This document shows, piece by piece, positions 34,446 through 43,685 of a DNA stretch of 64,000 nt. The notes below the pieces were generated by a model, which was given only the letters and a program-made list of their open reading frames with translations, was not told where the DNA came from and made no database searches. The DNA comes from Streptomyces griseus subsp. griseus (GTDB taxonomy: Bacteria > Actinomycetota > Actinomycetes > Streptomycetales > Streptomycetaceae): contig NZ_JOJE01000007.1 in NCBI RefSeq assembly GCF_000720255.1, positions 124,001 to 188,000 on the forward strand, written 5' to 3'. Each line of letters opens with the position of its first letter. Within the stretch, counting starts at the first letter, position 1. A program made the position numbers and the translations under genes.

Positions 34446-35978
34446 GTGTCCACTGATGAATCGTCCTATTGGTGTGCTCGTGGTGATGTGTCCGACGTGC
34501 TCGGTGCCTACGACGGCATCGAGTCCTGGACACTGCACGCGACCGCGCTCACCGACCGCGACGAACAGGTCGTCGTCTCGCTCCACGAGCGACTGCACCA
34601 CGAACTCCAGCACACCACGCCCTGGGGCCTGGTGGCCCGCTTCTCGGCGGACCTCTCCCGGCTCGGTGTCCTGGCCGAGCGGCTGAGGCTGCTGTTCCGC
34701 TTCTGCCGGGAGTCGTCCCGGCTCGTGCACGAGACCTACGCCACGACCCTGTCCATCGGGGACGACACCGCCGCCCTGCGCTTCCTCGACGAAGGCTCCG
34801 CCTACCGGCGGCACTTCGACCGGGGCCGGCGGCTGCTCGGCGGACTGGACTGGGGGACCGGCCGGTTCCGCATCGACGCCCTGCTGCGGGCGGCGATGGC
34901 ACCGGCCGCCCTCGAAGTGGCGTACACCGGGGGATTCGAGGCCGTCCGGACGCGTGACCTCAACGCCCCGGACGCCCGGCCCGACGCCCGGCTGGAGACG
35001 ATCCTCGCCCTCGACCTGCCACAGTTCGGGGCCCAGGGCCTCGGCCCGCACTCCGGCCCGGACGAACTCGGCGTCTTCTTCGACGAGGTGGCCGACTGCC
35101 TGACCCGCCAGGGCCTGCCCACCTTGCGAACGGCTCCCGTACGGGCCCTGATCGACGACCTGTTCGAGGATGTCGGGCGGCTCAGTCCCGAGCTGCGTGC
35201 CCGTATGGAGCTGGACACCGTCCGCGATCCGGTTCCCGACGACATCGAGGAACACCAGCGGGAGCGCATTCGCCTCCACGACACCGGGCCCCTGCCGCTG
35301 GAGATCGTCCCCCAGTCGGAGATCGCCGCCCGCGCGGCGGACTTCGCGCGCCACCACGACCGGTTGGGCAAGCACGTCCTGCTCGTCTGGGCGCGGGCGG
35401 ACCTGCTGGCCCGCCAGTTCGCGCGCCCCAACGCCCTGGAACAACGCGAGGGATTCGTCGTCGCTCTCCAGGCGGCCGGCCACGACTCCGACGGACGGGC
35501 CGTGGCCCGGCTGGGGCTGCTGGAGACCGACAACCCCGCGGAGGCCGTGAAGGCCTTCACCTTGCCGGTGGTCTGCCTCAGCACCGCCGCCAGCCTCACG
35601 GACGCGCCGGGAACCGCCCGCTCCGACGGCATCGACACGATCCACGCGCTGGCGGACCTGCCGATCGTGTCCCAACTCGTGCACACCTTCCAGCAGCAGG
35701 CGCAGGTGACCTGGATGCGCTCCGAGGTCGACGGGGACCGGAAACTGCACCTGTTCTCGTACACCGTCAGCGTGCTGCCGGGCATCGTCTGGTTCCAGCT
35801 GACCGGCGAGGCCGGACGCCAGTACACGCAGCGCTGGCTGACCTCGCTCGGACCGGAACAGGCCGAGCACCGGCCGGAGGCGTTCACCGAGCTGCTGCCG
35901 GGCATCGACGCGGCCGTCCAGCACGTCGTGAGTGCCTGGTGGATCATCGACCAACAGGGCGGACGTACCCATGCCTGA
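34446..35978 (+). CDS. Unknown protein with overlapping HExxH motifs, partner of a GT4 protein
   Basis: A 510-residue, mostly helical protein I cannot assign. Near the N-terminus it has HERLHHELQHT, two abutting HExxH motifs (His47-His51 and His52-His56), and SRLVHETYATTL about 55 residues later, a possible third ligand region of a zinc peptidase. The C-terminal third ends in QQAQVTWMRSEVDG and YTVSVLPGIVWFQL. GTG at 34446 has no ribosome site, but TACGCT 7 bases upstream could be a -10 for a leaderless message. The last 8 bases overlap the glycosyltransferase start, so they are translated together. Confidence 0.6.
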   Translation: MSTDESSYWCARGDVSDVLGAYDGIESWTLHATALTDRDEQVVVSLHERLHHELQHTTPWGLVARFSADLSRLGVLAERLRLLFRFCRESSRLVHETYATTLSIGDDTAALRFLDEGSAYRRHFDRGRRLLGGLDWGTGRFRIDALLRAAMAPAALEVAYTGGFEAVRTRDLNAPDARPDARLETILALDLPQFGAQGLGPHSGPDELGVFFDEVADCLTRQGLPTLRTAPVRALIDDLFEDVGRLSPELRARMELDTVRDPVPDDIEEHQRERIRLHDTGPLPLEIVPQSEIAARAADFARHHDRLGKHVLLVWARADLLARQFARPNALEQREGFVVALQAAGHDSDGRAVARLGLLETDNPAEAVKAFTLPVVCLSTAASLTDAPGTARSDGIDTIHALADLPIVSQLVHTFQQQAQVTWMRSEVDGDRKLHLFSYTVSVLPGIVWFQLTGEAGRQYTQRWLTSLGPEQAEHRPEAFTELLPGIDAAVQHVVSAWWIIDQQGGRTHA

Positions 35979-37836
35979 CACCATCGACCTGCTGTCCCTC
36001 ACCGCGCCCCTGACCGGTGCCGACGGAGAGGTGACCGTCGACGACGAACACATCGACCGTCTCCTCACAGAGCTCGGCCTGACCGAGGGCGCCGGCCGGG
36101 ACGGCGTGGACGGGATGCTCCGGCTCGGCCTCGACGACGAGCTCGACGAACCCCTGACCATGCGGGGCGGCGGTCGGTGGATCCGCATCCCCGCCCCGCG
36201 GTTCAGGACCGTGCTCGCCTCCGCGCTGCTGGTGACCGCTCTGAAGCGGGCCGGCGTGCACGGCACGGCGGACCTGGTCCTGGTGGCGCTGACACCGTTC
36301 CTCTTCGACGTCGACCGGGTGCGGGTGGACACCAGGGAGCAACTGGTGCTCGCCGTGCTGCGGGCCCGGCTCGACTCCCGGGAGCAGGTCCGGGAGCTGT
36401 GGGAGGGCCTGCCCGGGCATCTGCGGCACGAGGTGGATCTGGACGAACTCATCGAGCTGGTCACGGCGATGGAGAAGGCCAGTGCCGGGGGCCCGCGCCC
36501 GAGCGAGGGCCCCGGTGCGACCGGTGAGCTCGGCACGGCGGCCGCGCCCCGCGTGTTCCGGGGTTCCTTGCGAGAGGCGAGCGTCGTGCCCGCCGCACCG
36601 CGTCGGCGACGGCTGCGGATCCTGGCGGTCGCCGACGAGTGGTTTCCCGCCAAGGGCGGGATCAGCGCCCTCAACCGGTCACTGTGCCGGGCGCTGGCCG
36701 AGGCGGGCCACGAGGTGTTCTGCCTGCTTCCGTCGACCTCCAGGAAGGAGATCGACGACGCCGGCCAGGTACGGCTTGTCCCCGCACCTCCGCTCCCCGG
36801 TGCCTCGGGGCGTGACCTGCTGATGCGCAAGCCGGTCCTCCCGGGCGGTCTGCCCCCGGACGTGGTCATCGGCCACGGCCGTGTGTCCGGACCGGCCGCC
36901 TTCGTCCAGGCGGAGCAGAACTTCGCGGGCGCGGCCCGGCTCCACCTCGTCCACGACTGGCCCGAGGAGTCGGACCGGTACAAGAAGGCGATGCGCGGCG
37001 TCGACCTCCACGCCCGGGCCGAGGACCGCAAGTGGACGGACCTGGAGCTGGGGCGCGGCGCGACGCGGGTGGTGGCTGTCGGCCCCCGGCTGCACGGCCT
37101 GTGCGTCCAGGAGTTCTCGGCGTGGCCGGAGGTGCCCCGGCCGCTGCGGCTCGATCCGGGCTTCGACAGTCCGTTGGTCCGGCCGCGCGAGCCGGTCCCG
37201 GGGCCGCCGCGGATCCTCCTCACGGGACGCATGGAGGACGACGCGGTCAAAGGGCTCGATCTCGCGGCCCGGGCGGTCGGTCATGCCCTCGCACTGCGCG
37301 ACCCGGACGAGCCCGAGGTACGGCTCATGGTCCGGGGGGTCACCCAGGGTCAGGCCGACGAGCTGTACCGGAAAATCCTGGAGTGGGCCGGTCGGCCCTC
37401 GCTCAATCTCGTGCTCCGGCCGTTCACGACCGACAGGGAGCGCCTCGACCACGAACTGCGCCTCGCGACCCTGGTGCTCATGCCGTCGCGGGCGGAGGGG
37501 TTCGGCCTCGTCGGCCTGGAGGCCATCGTCCACGGTGTGCCCGTACTGATCAGCCGCCGGAGCGGGCTCGGTGAGCTGCTCAAGGAGTGCCTGCCGGAGG
37601 AGCTCCTCCCGCGCACCGTCCTGCCGGTGACGGACGAACCGGAACGCGACACCGTGCGCTGGGGCTCCGCCGTGGCGGCCGTCCTCCAGCGCCCCGGGGC
37701 CGCCTTCACCGACGCCGACACCGTACGCGTCGTCATGGCGCGGGAGCGCACCTGGGCCAGGGCCGCGGCCGAACTCCTCGACGGCCTGGTGCCGGACGGC
37801 GACGAGCCGTCGGAGGGGTGGCGGCTCACGGTGTGA
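35971..37836 (+). CDS. GT4-type glycosyltransferase with an unknown N-terminal domain
   Basis: A 621-residue cytosolic protein. Residues 1-170 form an acidic, mostly helical domain I do not recognise, followed by a Gly/Pro linker to about 210. Then a GT-B fold glycosyltransferase: ILAVADEWFPAKGGISALNR is the N-terminal acceptor loop, ILLTGRMEDDAVKGLDLAAR begins the donor domain, and AEGFGLVGLEAIVHGVPVLI gives the EX7E motif of retaining GT4 enzymes. No membrane segment. ATG at 35971 overlaps the partner's stop. GT4 domains with unknown N-termini occur as effectors in proposed conflict systems, which I raise as a possibility only. Confidence 0.75.
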   Translation: MPDTIDLLSLTAPLTGADGEVTVDDEHIDRLLTELGLTEGAGRDGVDGMLRLGLDDELDEPLTMRGGGRWIRIPAPRFRTVLASALLVTALKRAGVHGTADLVLVALTPFLFDVDRVRVDTREQLVLAVLRARLDSREQVRELWEGLPGHLRHEVDLDELIELVTAMEKASAGGPRPSEGPGATGELGTAAAPRVFRGSLREASVVPAAPRRRRLRILAVADEWFPAKGGISALNRSLCRALAEAGHEVFCLLPSTSRKEIDDAGQVRLVPAPPLPGASGRDLLMRKPVLPGGLPPDVVIGHGRVSGPAAFVQAEQNFAGAARLHLVHDWPEESDRYKKAMRGVDLHARAEDRKWTDLELGRGATRVVAVGPRLHGLCVQEFSAWPEVPRPLRLDPGFDSPLVRPREPVPGPPRILLTGRMEDDAVKGLDLAARAVGHALALRDPDEPEVRLMVRGVTQGQADELYRKILEWAGRPSLNLVLRPFTTDRERLDHELRLATLVLMPSRAEGFGLVGLEAIVHGVPVLISRRSGLGELLKECLPEELLPRTVLPVTDEPERDTVRWGSAVAAVLQRPGAAFTDADTVRVVMARERTWARAAAELLDGLVPDGDEPSEGWRLTV

Positions 37837-38047
37837 GGACGCGGTGCGGGCACCATGGCCCGCTCCCTCGGTCATGAGGACGGCACGCACGCGATCTCCG
37901 CCGGTTCCTTCAGCCGAACGGCCGATGTCCGCCACGGCGGCCGCGATCAAGAATCGGCAGGGAACGCTTCTCGGCGCCTGTCCCTTCGCCCCGTGTCCAG
38001 CGCGAACCGGGCCGCCGACCCCTCTGAAAGACGGAGAGGCCGCCCCT

Positions 38048-39682
38048 ATGACAGGCGCTGTCGAGTCGGCAGGAGCCCCGGCACGCGACGCTGCCCCGCC
38101 CGGTGGCGAGGCGCCCCGCCGCCGACTCCGGGCGGTGGTCCGCCGATGGTGTGTCCCGCTGTGGGCCACGGCGGCGATGCTTCCGCTGTACCTCGCCTGG
38201 GCGTTCTTCCGCGCCACCGGCGGCGGTGATCTCGCGGCCCAGGAGACCTGGGCGCGCTTCGCGGCGGAGCACGGCGGTTCGGCGTACGGCCTGTTCTGGT
38301 TCGGCGGGCTGCACATGGCCAACTACAGCGTGATCTCGCCGTATCTGATGGGCGCCTTCGGCGTGCGGACCGTCGCCGTCGCGTCCGGCCTGGTGGGCGG
38401 CTGGCTGGCCGCCGTCCTGCTGGTGCGGTGCGGGGTCCGGCGTCCGCTCGGGCCCGCGCTGCTCGGGGCGTTCGGGCTGTGGTGCAACGTCGCGGCGGGA
38501 CGGGAGACGTTCGCGCTCGGGGTCGCCCTCGCTCTCGCGGCCTGTCTGGTGCTCGTGGGGGAGCGGCGGGTGGGGATCGCGACGGGGTACGCGGTGCTCG
38601 CGACGGCGGCCAGTCCGGTGGCCGGGCTCTTCCTGACGGTGGCGGGCGCGGCCCACGGTCTCGTCCGGGACCGGGCGCGGGCCACCGCGCTCCTGGTGCC
38701 GCCGTTCCTGGTGGTGGCCGCGACCACGCTGCTCTTCCCGTACTCCGGGGAGCAACCGATGCCGGCGGCGCGGATGCTCTGGCCCGGACTGCTCGGCCTG
38801 GCGGTCGCCGTACTGGCACCGCGGGAGTGGCGGGTGGTGCGGTGGGGCGGCGCCGTGTACGCGGCGGGTGTCGGACTGACGTACCTGATCGCCTCGCCGA
38901 TAGGGACCAACGTGGAACGGTTCGCGCTGCTGTTCGCGCCCGCCGTGCTGCTCGCCGCCCTGCTCACCGTGGAGCGGAGCCGGCGGTACCGTCGCGCCGC
39001 GATCGCCGTGGCGCTCGTGGCGTCCCTGGCGTGGCTCGGATCCGGGACGCCGCTCACGTTCCTGCGCGGCTCGGCCGAGGTCCCCGCGTGGGCTGCCGAC
39101 TCGCCCGCTGTCGTACGGGCGTTGCAGCGGATGGGCGCCGACCGCGCCCGCGTGGAGGCCGTCCCGGCCGCCGACCACCGCGAGGCCGCCCTGCTCTCCC
39201 CGTACGTCAACCTGGCGCGCGGCTGGAACACCCAGCTGGACGTGGAGCGCGGCCGCCTCTTCTACGACGGGACGCTCACCGAGTCCAACTACCGGGCGTG
39301 GATCGACCGTTGGGCCGTCGGCTTCGTGGTGCTGCCGTCGGCCGAGCCCGACCGGTACGGGGCCGCCGAGGCCCGTCTGGTGCGCGGCCGGCCCGGGTGG
39401 CTGGAGCCGGTGTGGAGCGACCCGCACTGGCGGGTGTACCGGGTGCGGGACGCCGTACCCCTGGTCTCGGCGCCCGCGACCGTGCTGCGCACCTCGAGCG
39501 CCGACCTGTCCGTGCGGATGCCGCGCGCCGGCTCGGTGACCGTGCGGATCGCCTACTCGCCGTGGTTGCGAACGGTGGGCGGCTGCCTGCGCGAGCTGGG
39601 TGGGTTCACGCGTCTGACGGTGCGGGGTCCGGGCGTGTACCGGATCGCGGCCGCCTACGTTCCCATCGCGTCCGGCTGTTGA
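38048..39682 (+). CDS. Multi-spanning membrane protein, function unknown
   Basis: A 544-residue integral membrane protein. About ten hydrophobic helices lie between residues 35 and 345 (for example LWATAAMLPLYLAWAFF, AACLVLVGE, AALLTVERSRRYRRAAIAVA), followed by a soluble C-terminal domain of about 180 residues with LSPYVNLARGWNTQLD and ending in a small beta-rich region. This layout resembles GT-C glycosyltransferases or polymer-assembly proteins, but no clear catalytic DxD or DE pair was identified. ATG at 38048 follows GGAGAGG. It lies 211 bp after the GT4 gene and is convergent with the MBL gene. Confidence 0.75.
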   Translation: MTGAVESAGAPARDAAPPGGEAPRRRLRAVVRRWCVPLWATAAMLPLYLAWAFFRATGGGDLAAQETWARFAAEHGGSAYGLFWFGGLHMANYSVISPYLMGAFGVRTVAVASGLVGGWLAAVLLVRCGVRRPLGPALLGAFGLWCNVAAGRETFALGVALALAACLVLVGERRVGIATGYAVLATAASPVAGLFLTVAGAAHGLVRDRARATALLVPPFLVVAATTLLFPYSGEQPMPAARMLWPGLLGLAVAVLAPREWRVVRWGGAVYAAGVGLTYLIASPIGTNVERFALLFAPAVLLAALLTVERSRRYRRAAIAVALVASLAWLGSGTPLTFLRGSAEVPAWAADSPAVVRALQRMGADRARVEAVPAADHREAALLSPYVNLARGWNTQLDVERGRLFYDGTLTESNYRAWIDRWAVGFVVLPSAEPDRYGAAEARLVRGRPGWLEPVWSDPHWRVYRVRDAVPLVSAPATVLRTSSADLSVRMPRAGSVTVRIAYSPWLRTVGGCLRELGGFTRLTVRGPGVYRIAAAYVPIASGC

Positions 39683-39692
39683 GCGGGTGCGC

Positions 39693-40478
39693 TCAGCCCA
39701 GCTGCAGCCGGTCGGCCAGCCCCGCCGCGGTGAAGGCGGCCACCACGTCCTCGCGGCTCTCCGTGAAGTGCGCCCAGCTGTCGCAGTGGACGGGGACCAC
39801 TCGGCGGGCGCCGAGGAGCTCGGCGGCCTCGGCGGCCTGGGCGCTGTCGATGACGACCAGTCCGTCGTCGAAGAGGGGCAGGCGTGGCGCCCCGGCGAAG
39901 AGGACGACGGTGTCGACCGGTCCGAACCGCGCGGCGATCTCCTTGACCAGGCCGAGGGAGGCGTTGTCACCGCTGACGTACACGGTGGGCAGGTCGGCGG
40001 AGGTGAGGACGAATCCGACGACCTTGCCGGAGACCGCCTCGACGCGTTCGGTGCCGAGGGCCTCGGGGCCGTGCAGCGCGGGCACGGCCGTCACGGTCAC
40101 GGCGCCTCCGTCGGGGCGCCGCAGGTCGGTCGACTCCCAGGGCGCGAGACCGCGCGCGGTGCCGCCCAGACGCGCCGCTCCGCCGGTCGTCGTGAGGGTG
40201 AGGGGTACGTGGGCGAGGAACGCCCGGCCGGAGTGGTCGAGGTTGTCGGGGTGTTCGTCGTGGGAGAGCAGCACGGCGTCGACGGCGCCGAGGTCGCCGG
40301 GAGCCACGGGGGACGGCGCGGTCTTGGTCAGGACCAGGTCGCCGGGCAAGGGGTAGTCGCCCGGTTCGTCGAAGGTGGGGTCGGTGAGGAACCTCAGCCC
40401 GCCGTAGGTGATGAGGGCGGTGGGGCCGCCGAGGACCTGGACCGGGACGTGCTCTTCGGGCGTGCCGACAGCAGACAT
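39693..40478 (-). CDS. MBL-fold metallo-hydrolase (UlaG-like)
   Basis: A 261-residue cytosolic metallo-beta-lactamase-fold enzyme. ALITYGGLRFLTDPTFDEPG and VLLSHDEHPDNLD are the strand and the zinc-binding HxxxxD-type motif (here SHDEHPDN). VYVSGDN supplies the bridging Asp, and VVPVHCDSW the last His. Start: ATG at 40478 or the adjacent GTG at 40481, with GAGG 7-10 bases upstream. It is divergent from a CGNR regulator gene, with a strong palindrome between. Substrate unknown. Confidence 0.88.
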   Translation of the reverse strand: MSAVGTPEEHVPVQVLGGPTALITYGGLRFLTDPTFDEPGDYPLPGDLVLTKTAPSPVAPGDLGAVDAVLLSHDEHPDNLDHSGRAFLAHVPLTLTTTGGAARLGGTARGLAPWESTDLRRPDGGAVTVTAVPALHGPEALGTERVEAVSGKVVGFVLTSADLPTVYVSGDNASLGLVKEIAARFGPVDTVVLFAGAPRLPLFDDGLVVIDSAQAAEAAELLGARRVVPVHCDSWAHFTESREDVVAAFTAAGLADRLQLG

Positions 40479-40509
40479 CACAGAAACACCTCACGGTTGA
40501 AGGGTGGGC

Positions 40510-40545
40510 CATCCGTGAGATGAAGGTAGTCGTTTCTCACGGATG
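40510..40545. promoter_or_regulatory. Operator palindrome between the MBL and CGNR genes
   Basis: Perfect 11-bp arms CATCCGTGAGA (40510-40520) and TCTCACGGATG (40535-40545) with a 14-bp spacer. It lies in the short divergent promoter region and covers the first possible ATG of the CGNR gene, consistent with dual control by that regulator. Confidence 0.65.
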
Positions 40546-40560
40546 ACGGCAAGCCATATC

Positions 40561-41181
40561 ATGAGAACCGTGAAGGAAACCGTGCGAGAAGCCGTGCCGG
40601 AAGCTGCGCGGCCCGAGCCCGCTCCAGGGGCCGAGCGGTACCCCGCTCTCGACTTCGCCAACAGCAGCCTCGCCCTGCCCGGCGGTCACTTCGTCGATCT
40701 CCTCGGCACCCCGGACGCCGCGAGTCGCTGGCTCGTCGAACGCGGACTCGCTCCGGCGGACGCCGGGCTGCGGGAGGTGTGCGCGGCGCAACTGCGGTCG
40801 CTGCGCGAACAGATCCGGGCGCTGATCGCCTCCCGGGTCGAGGGCCGGCCCGCTCCGCCGAGCGCCCTCGCCGCCGTCAACGAGGCGCTGACCCGTGCGC
40901 CCGCGGCCTCGCTGCTGCACTGGGATCCGGCCCGCGGTCTGTACCGCGCGGCCTCCCACCCCACCACGCAGGTCGTCGACCACGCCCTCGCGGTCCTCGC
41001 CGCCGACGCCGCCGACCTGCTCACCGGGCCCGACGCCGAACGGCTCACGGCCTGCGGCTCCACGCCCTGCACTCGCTTCCTGCTGCGGCACGGTCGCCGC
41101 CACTGGTGCTCCACCCGCTGCGGCGACCGCGCCCGCGCGGCCCGCGCCTATGCCCGCCGCTCCCGGACGGAGGCGGACTGA
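40561..41181 (+). CDS. CGNR zinc-finger transcriptional regulator
   Basis: A 206-residue protein with an N-terminal helical ABATE-type domain (ALDFANSSLALPGGHFVDLL onward) and a C-terminal CGNR zinc finger, here CGSTPCTRFLLRHGRRHWCS then RCGDRARAARAYARR; the four Cys ligands are intact. Start is uncertain: ATG 40543 lies inside the palindrome, so I favour ATG 40561, 18 bp on. It likely represses the divergent MBL gene and itself. Confidence 0.85.
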   Translation: MRTVKETVREAVPEAARPEPAPGAERYPALDFANSSLALPGGHFVDLLGTPDAASRWLVERGLAPADAGLREVCAAQLRSLREQIRALIASRVEGRPAPPSALAAVNEALTRAPAASLLHWDPARGLYRAASHPTTQVVDHALAVLAADAADLLTGPDAERLTACGSTPCTRFLLRHGRRHWCSTRCGDRARAARAYARRSRTEAD

Positions 41182-41271
41182 GGAAGGCCGGATGCGGGCG
41201 GGCGCAGGCCCTCGGGCCCTGTGAGAGTCGGCTGACGGAGGCAGGCGGGGCCTCGGACGTCAGCCCTTGTG

Positions 41272-41298
41272 CGACGCGGCCCGGTAAGGGCCGCGTCG
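41272..41298. terminator. Bidirectional terminator between CGNR and DUF4142 genes
   Basis: Perfect 11-bp stem CGACGCGGCCC/GGGCCGCGTCG with loop GGTAA, between two convergent genes. Confidence 0.7.
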
Positions 41299-41320
41299 GA
41301 CACTCGGGCGCGGCCCCGCG

Positions 41321-42091
41321 TCAGCCCCCGGTCGGGGTCGCGGCCGGGGCGGGGGCCGCCGAGCCCGTCGGCTTCGGGGTGCTGGTCTGGATGTTCAGGT
41401 CCGGACGCGGGGTCAGGACGACCATCGGCGCGCCGGGCTGCGGCGGCGGGGGGGTCATCTGGTCCGCGGGCAGCTTCGGCGGGGTGGTCTGCTGGAAGAC
41501 CGTCTGCTCGAAGTTGACCGACCCGGTCTTCTCCAGCACGGTCATGTGGTCCAGCACGGTGTCGTTGGCGAGGTCGGCGAGCTCGCGGACGAGCGTGTTC
41601 TTGGTGTTGGCGCGGATCTTCGCGATCGTCGGGAAGATCTGGCCGTGCGTCACCCGCATGATGTTCGACGCGACCTGGTCGAACTCCCTGCCGTTGGCGG
41701 CCTGCGAGGTCTGCACGAACTGCTGCTGCTGCGGGCTCGCCTGGTTGGGCAGGGTGATGCCCAGCTCGGGGGCGACCTTGCGGCACAGCTCGTCGAGGCC
41801 CGCGTGTCCCACGATCAGGTGCGCACCGGCCTCCTTCATCTCCGGCGTGCTGCCCTTCTGCATGGCGATCTCACCGAGCGGGTACTCCCACAGCCCCGCC
41901 GCGCGCACCTTGACCACGAAGTCGCGGTCCTGCTCGGTGAGTGGCCCGTACCGCGTGTTGGCGATGACACGGTCCTGGGCGGAGCTGGTGTTCTGCAGGC
42001 CGAGCATGGCGGGATAGGCGAGAGCGGTGATGGTCAGTGTCAGGCTGCCGATCACGAAGACGGTTCCCGCCTTGGTCCGTGAAATGCGCAT
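41321..42091 (-). CDS. DUF4142 domain protein, exported
   Basis: A 256-residue protein with an N-terminal signal or anchor (GTVFVIGSLTLTITALAYPAM) and a helical DUF4142 domain: LTEQDRDFVVKVRAAGLWEY, GEIAMQKGSTPEMKEAGAHL, then HGQIFPTIAKIRANTKN. The tail is Pro-rich. DUF4142 proteins are ferritin-like helical bundles located outside the membrane, with unclear function. ATG at 42091. It stands alone. Confidence 0.88.
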   Translation of the reverse strand: MRISRTKAGTVFVIGSLTLTITALAYPAMLGLQNTSSAQDRVIANTRYGPLTEQDRDFVVKVRAAGLWEYPLGEIAMQKGSTPEMKEAGAHLIVGHAGLDELCRKVAPELGITLPNQASPQQQQFVQTSQAANGREFDQVASNIMRVTHGQIFPTIAKIRANTKNTLVRELADLANDTVLDHMTVLEKTGSVNFEQTVFQQTTPPKLPADQMTPPPPQPGAPMVVLTPRPDLNIQTSTPKPTGSAAPAPAATPTGG

Positions 42092-42230
42092 GACTGCTCC
42101 CTGGCGTGAAGTGACGACGGACGCAGAGAAATACGGATCGGTTGCGCCGACTGATCACAGGAAGCGGGAAAATTTGCTCACGGCCCTATGAGGTGCGTCA
42201 CTCCGCCGTCTCGCACCGCAGGTCAGGGCT

Positions 42231-43514
42231 TCATCGCGCCAGTTCGGCGCGGGCGGTCTCCGGCAGCCGCAGGTACACCAGCGTCGACACCAGGCACAGC
42301 GCGGCCACGTACCAGGGGAACAGCCCGGAGTGCCCCCACTCCTTGAACAGCGTGCCCACGTACGGGGCCGTCCCGCCGAACAGTGCCACGGTCAGCGAGT
42401 AGGGGAAGCCGATGCCCGCCGCCCGCACCCGGGGCGGGAAGATCTCCGCGTTCACCGCCGCGCTGATCGAGGTGAACCCGGTCAGCAGGACCATGCCCGC
42501 GCACTGCACCAGCAGCAGGACGGCGAAGGAGTCGGTCAGGGCGTGCAGCAGCGGCACGCTCAACAGGGCGAAGCCCAGCCCGAAGAACAGCAGCAGCGGA
42601 CGACGGCCGAAGCGGTCGGAGAGCAGGCCGCCGAGCGGCTGGAGCAGACCGAAGAAGGCCAGCGAGATCGTGCCGGCGAGCAGCGCGTCCGACTTGGCCA
42701 TGCCCACGTTGAGTTCGGCGTACGTCGGCAGGTACGACGTCCAGGTGTAGTACGCGATGGTGCCGCCCGCGGTGATCCCGCAGATCAGCAGGGACTCGCG
42801 GGGATGCCGGCGCAGCGCCTCCAGCAGGGCCGGACGCGGCGCCTCCGTCTGCTCCTCGCTGCGGGTCTCCTGCGCGCCCTGCCGGATCCAGAAGCCGACC
42901 AGACTGAGGACGGCACCGAGCACGAAGGGGACGCGCCAGCCCCAGCCGTTCATCTGCCCCTCGGCGAGCGTGTCCACGAGCAGGGTCGCGATGCCGGAGG
43001 CGACGAGCTGCCCGACGGTCGTCGACACGTACTGGAAGCTGGAGAACAGCCCGCGCCGGCCCGGTCCCGCCGACTCCACGAGGAAGGTCGTCGAGGCCGC
43101 GAACTCGCCGCCCACCGACAGACCCTGGAGCAGCCGGGCCAGTACCAGCACCACCGGCGCGGCGACGCCGACCGCGGCGTACGTCGGGGTCAGCCCGACC
43201 AGCAGACTGCTGCCGCCCATCAGCAGGATGGTCACCGTGAGCGCGGCGCGCCGTCCGTGCCGGTCGGCGATCGCGCCCATGAGGAGTCCGCCGACCGGCC
43301 GCATGAAGAAGCCGACCGCGAAGACGGCGAACGTCGAGAGCAGCGGCACCAGCGAGTTGTCCGCGCCCTCGGGGAAGACCGCGGAAGCTATGTAGGTGGC
43401 GAGGAACGTGTAGGCGTACCAGTCGTACCACTCCACGGCGTTGCCCACGGAGGCGGCGAGGAGCTGTCGTACGGGCCGTTTCGTCGGCGTGGGGGCGGGC
43501 TGCGTCTCCGTCAT
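42231..43514 (-). CDS. MFS transporter of the metabolite:H+ symporter (MHS) type
   Basis: A 427-residue 12-helix permease. VGNAVEWYDWYAYTFLATY at the start is the hallmark of the MHS group (ProP, KgtP, ShiA and citrate carriers). ADRHGRRAALTV is motif A, and RLLQGLSVGGEFAAST in helix 4 is also typical. Such carriers import small carboxylates or zwitterions with protons; the exact substrate is unknown. ATG at 43514. It is divergent from the phospholipase C gene. Confidence 0.92.
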   Translation of the reverse strand: MTETQPAPTPTKRPVRQLLAASVGNAVEWYDWYAYTFLATYIASAVFPEGADNSLVPLLSTFAVFAVGFFMRPVGGLLMGAIADRHGRRAALTVTILLMGGSSLLVGLTPTYAAVGVAAPVVLVLARLLQGLSVGGEFAASTTFLVESAGPGRRGLFSSFQYVSTTVGQLVASGIATLLVDTLAEGQMNGWGWRVPFVLGAVLSLVGFWIRQGAQETRSEEQTEAPRPALLEALRRHPRESLLICGITAGGTIAYYTWTSYLPTYAELNVGMAKSDALLAGTISLAFFGLLQPLGGLLSDRFGRRPLLLFFGLGFALLSVPLLHALTDSFAVLLLVQCAGMVLLTGFTSISAAVNAEIFPPRVRAAGIGFPYSLTVALFGGTAPYVGTLFKEWGHSGLFPWYVAALCLVSTLVYLRLPETARAELAR

Positions 43515-43685
43515 GAGCGCACCCTCCCCCGACGCCGGTCCGGCACACCTGCCGTACCCATGACTTTCACACCGGCGCCATCAGACCCTTCCCTGACGTT
43601 TGGTGCTCCTGGAACACTCCTTCCGCGCGCATTCCGTAACGATCCGGCCGGTCGCACATCCTCCAGGCGAGAGGTCACCCCAGCC

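Noticed and set aside
34326-37250. A 974-codon open frame on the minus strand opposite the HExxH and GT4 genes
   Set aside because: It is Arg/Ser/Pro-rich with no domain pattern and covers two overlapping plus-strand genes with clear motifs. High GC keeps such antisense frames open.
42330-43685. Upstream extension of the phospholipase C frame to 1139 codons
   Set aside because: It would cover the MHS transporter gene antisense; the Tat signal and ribosome site fix the start at 43686.
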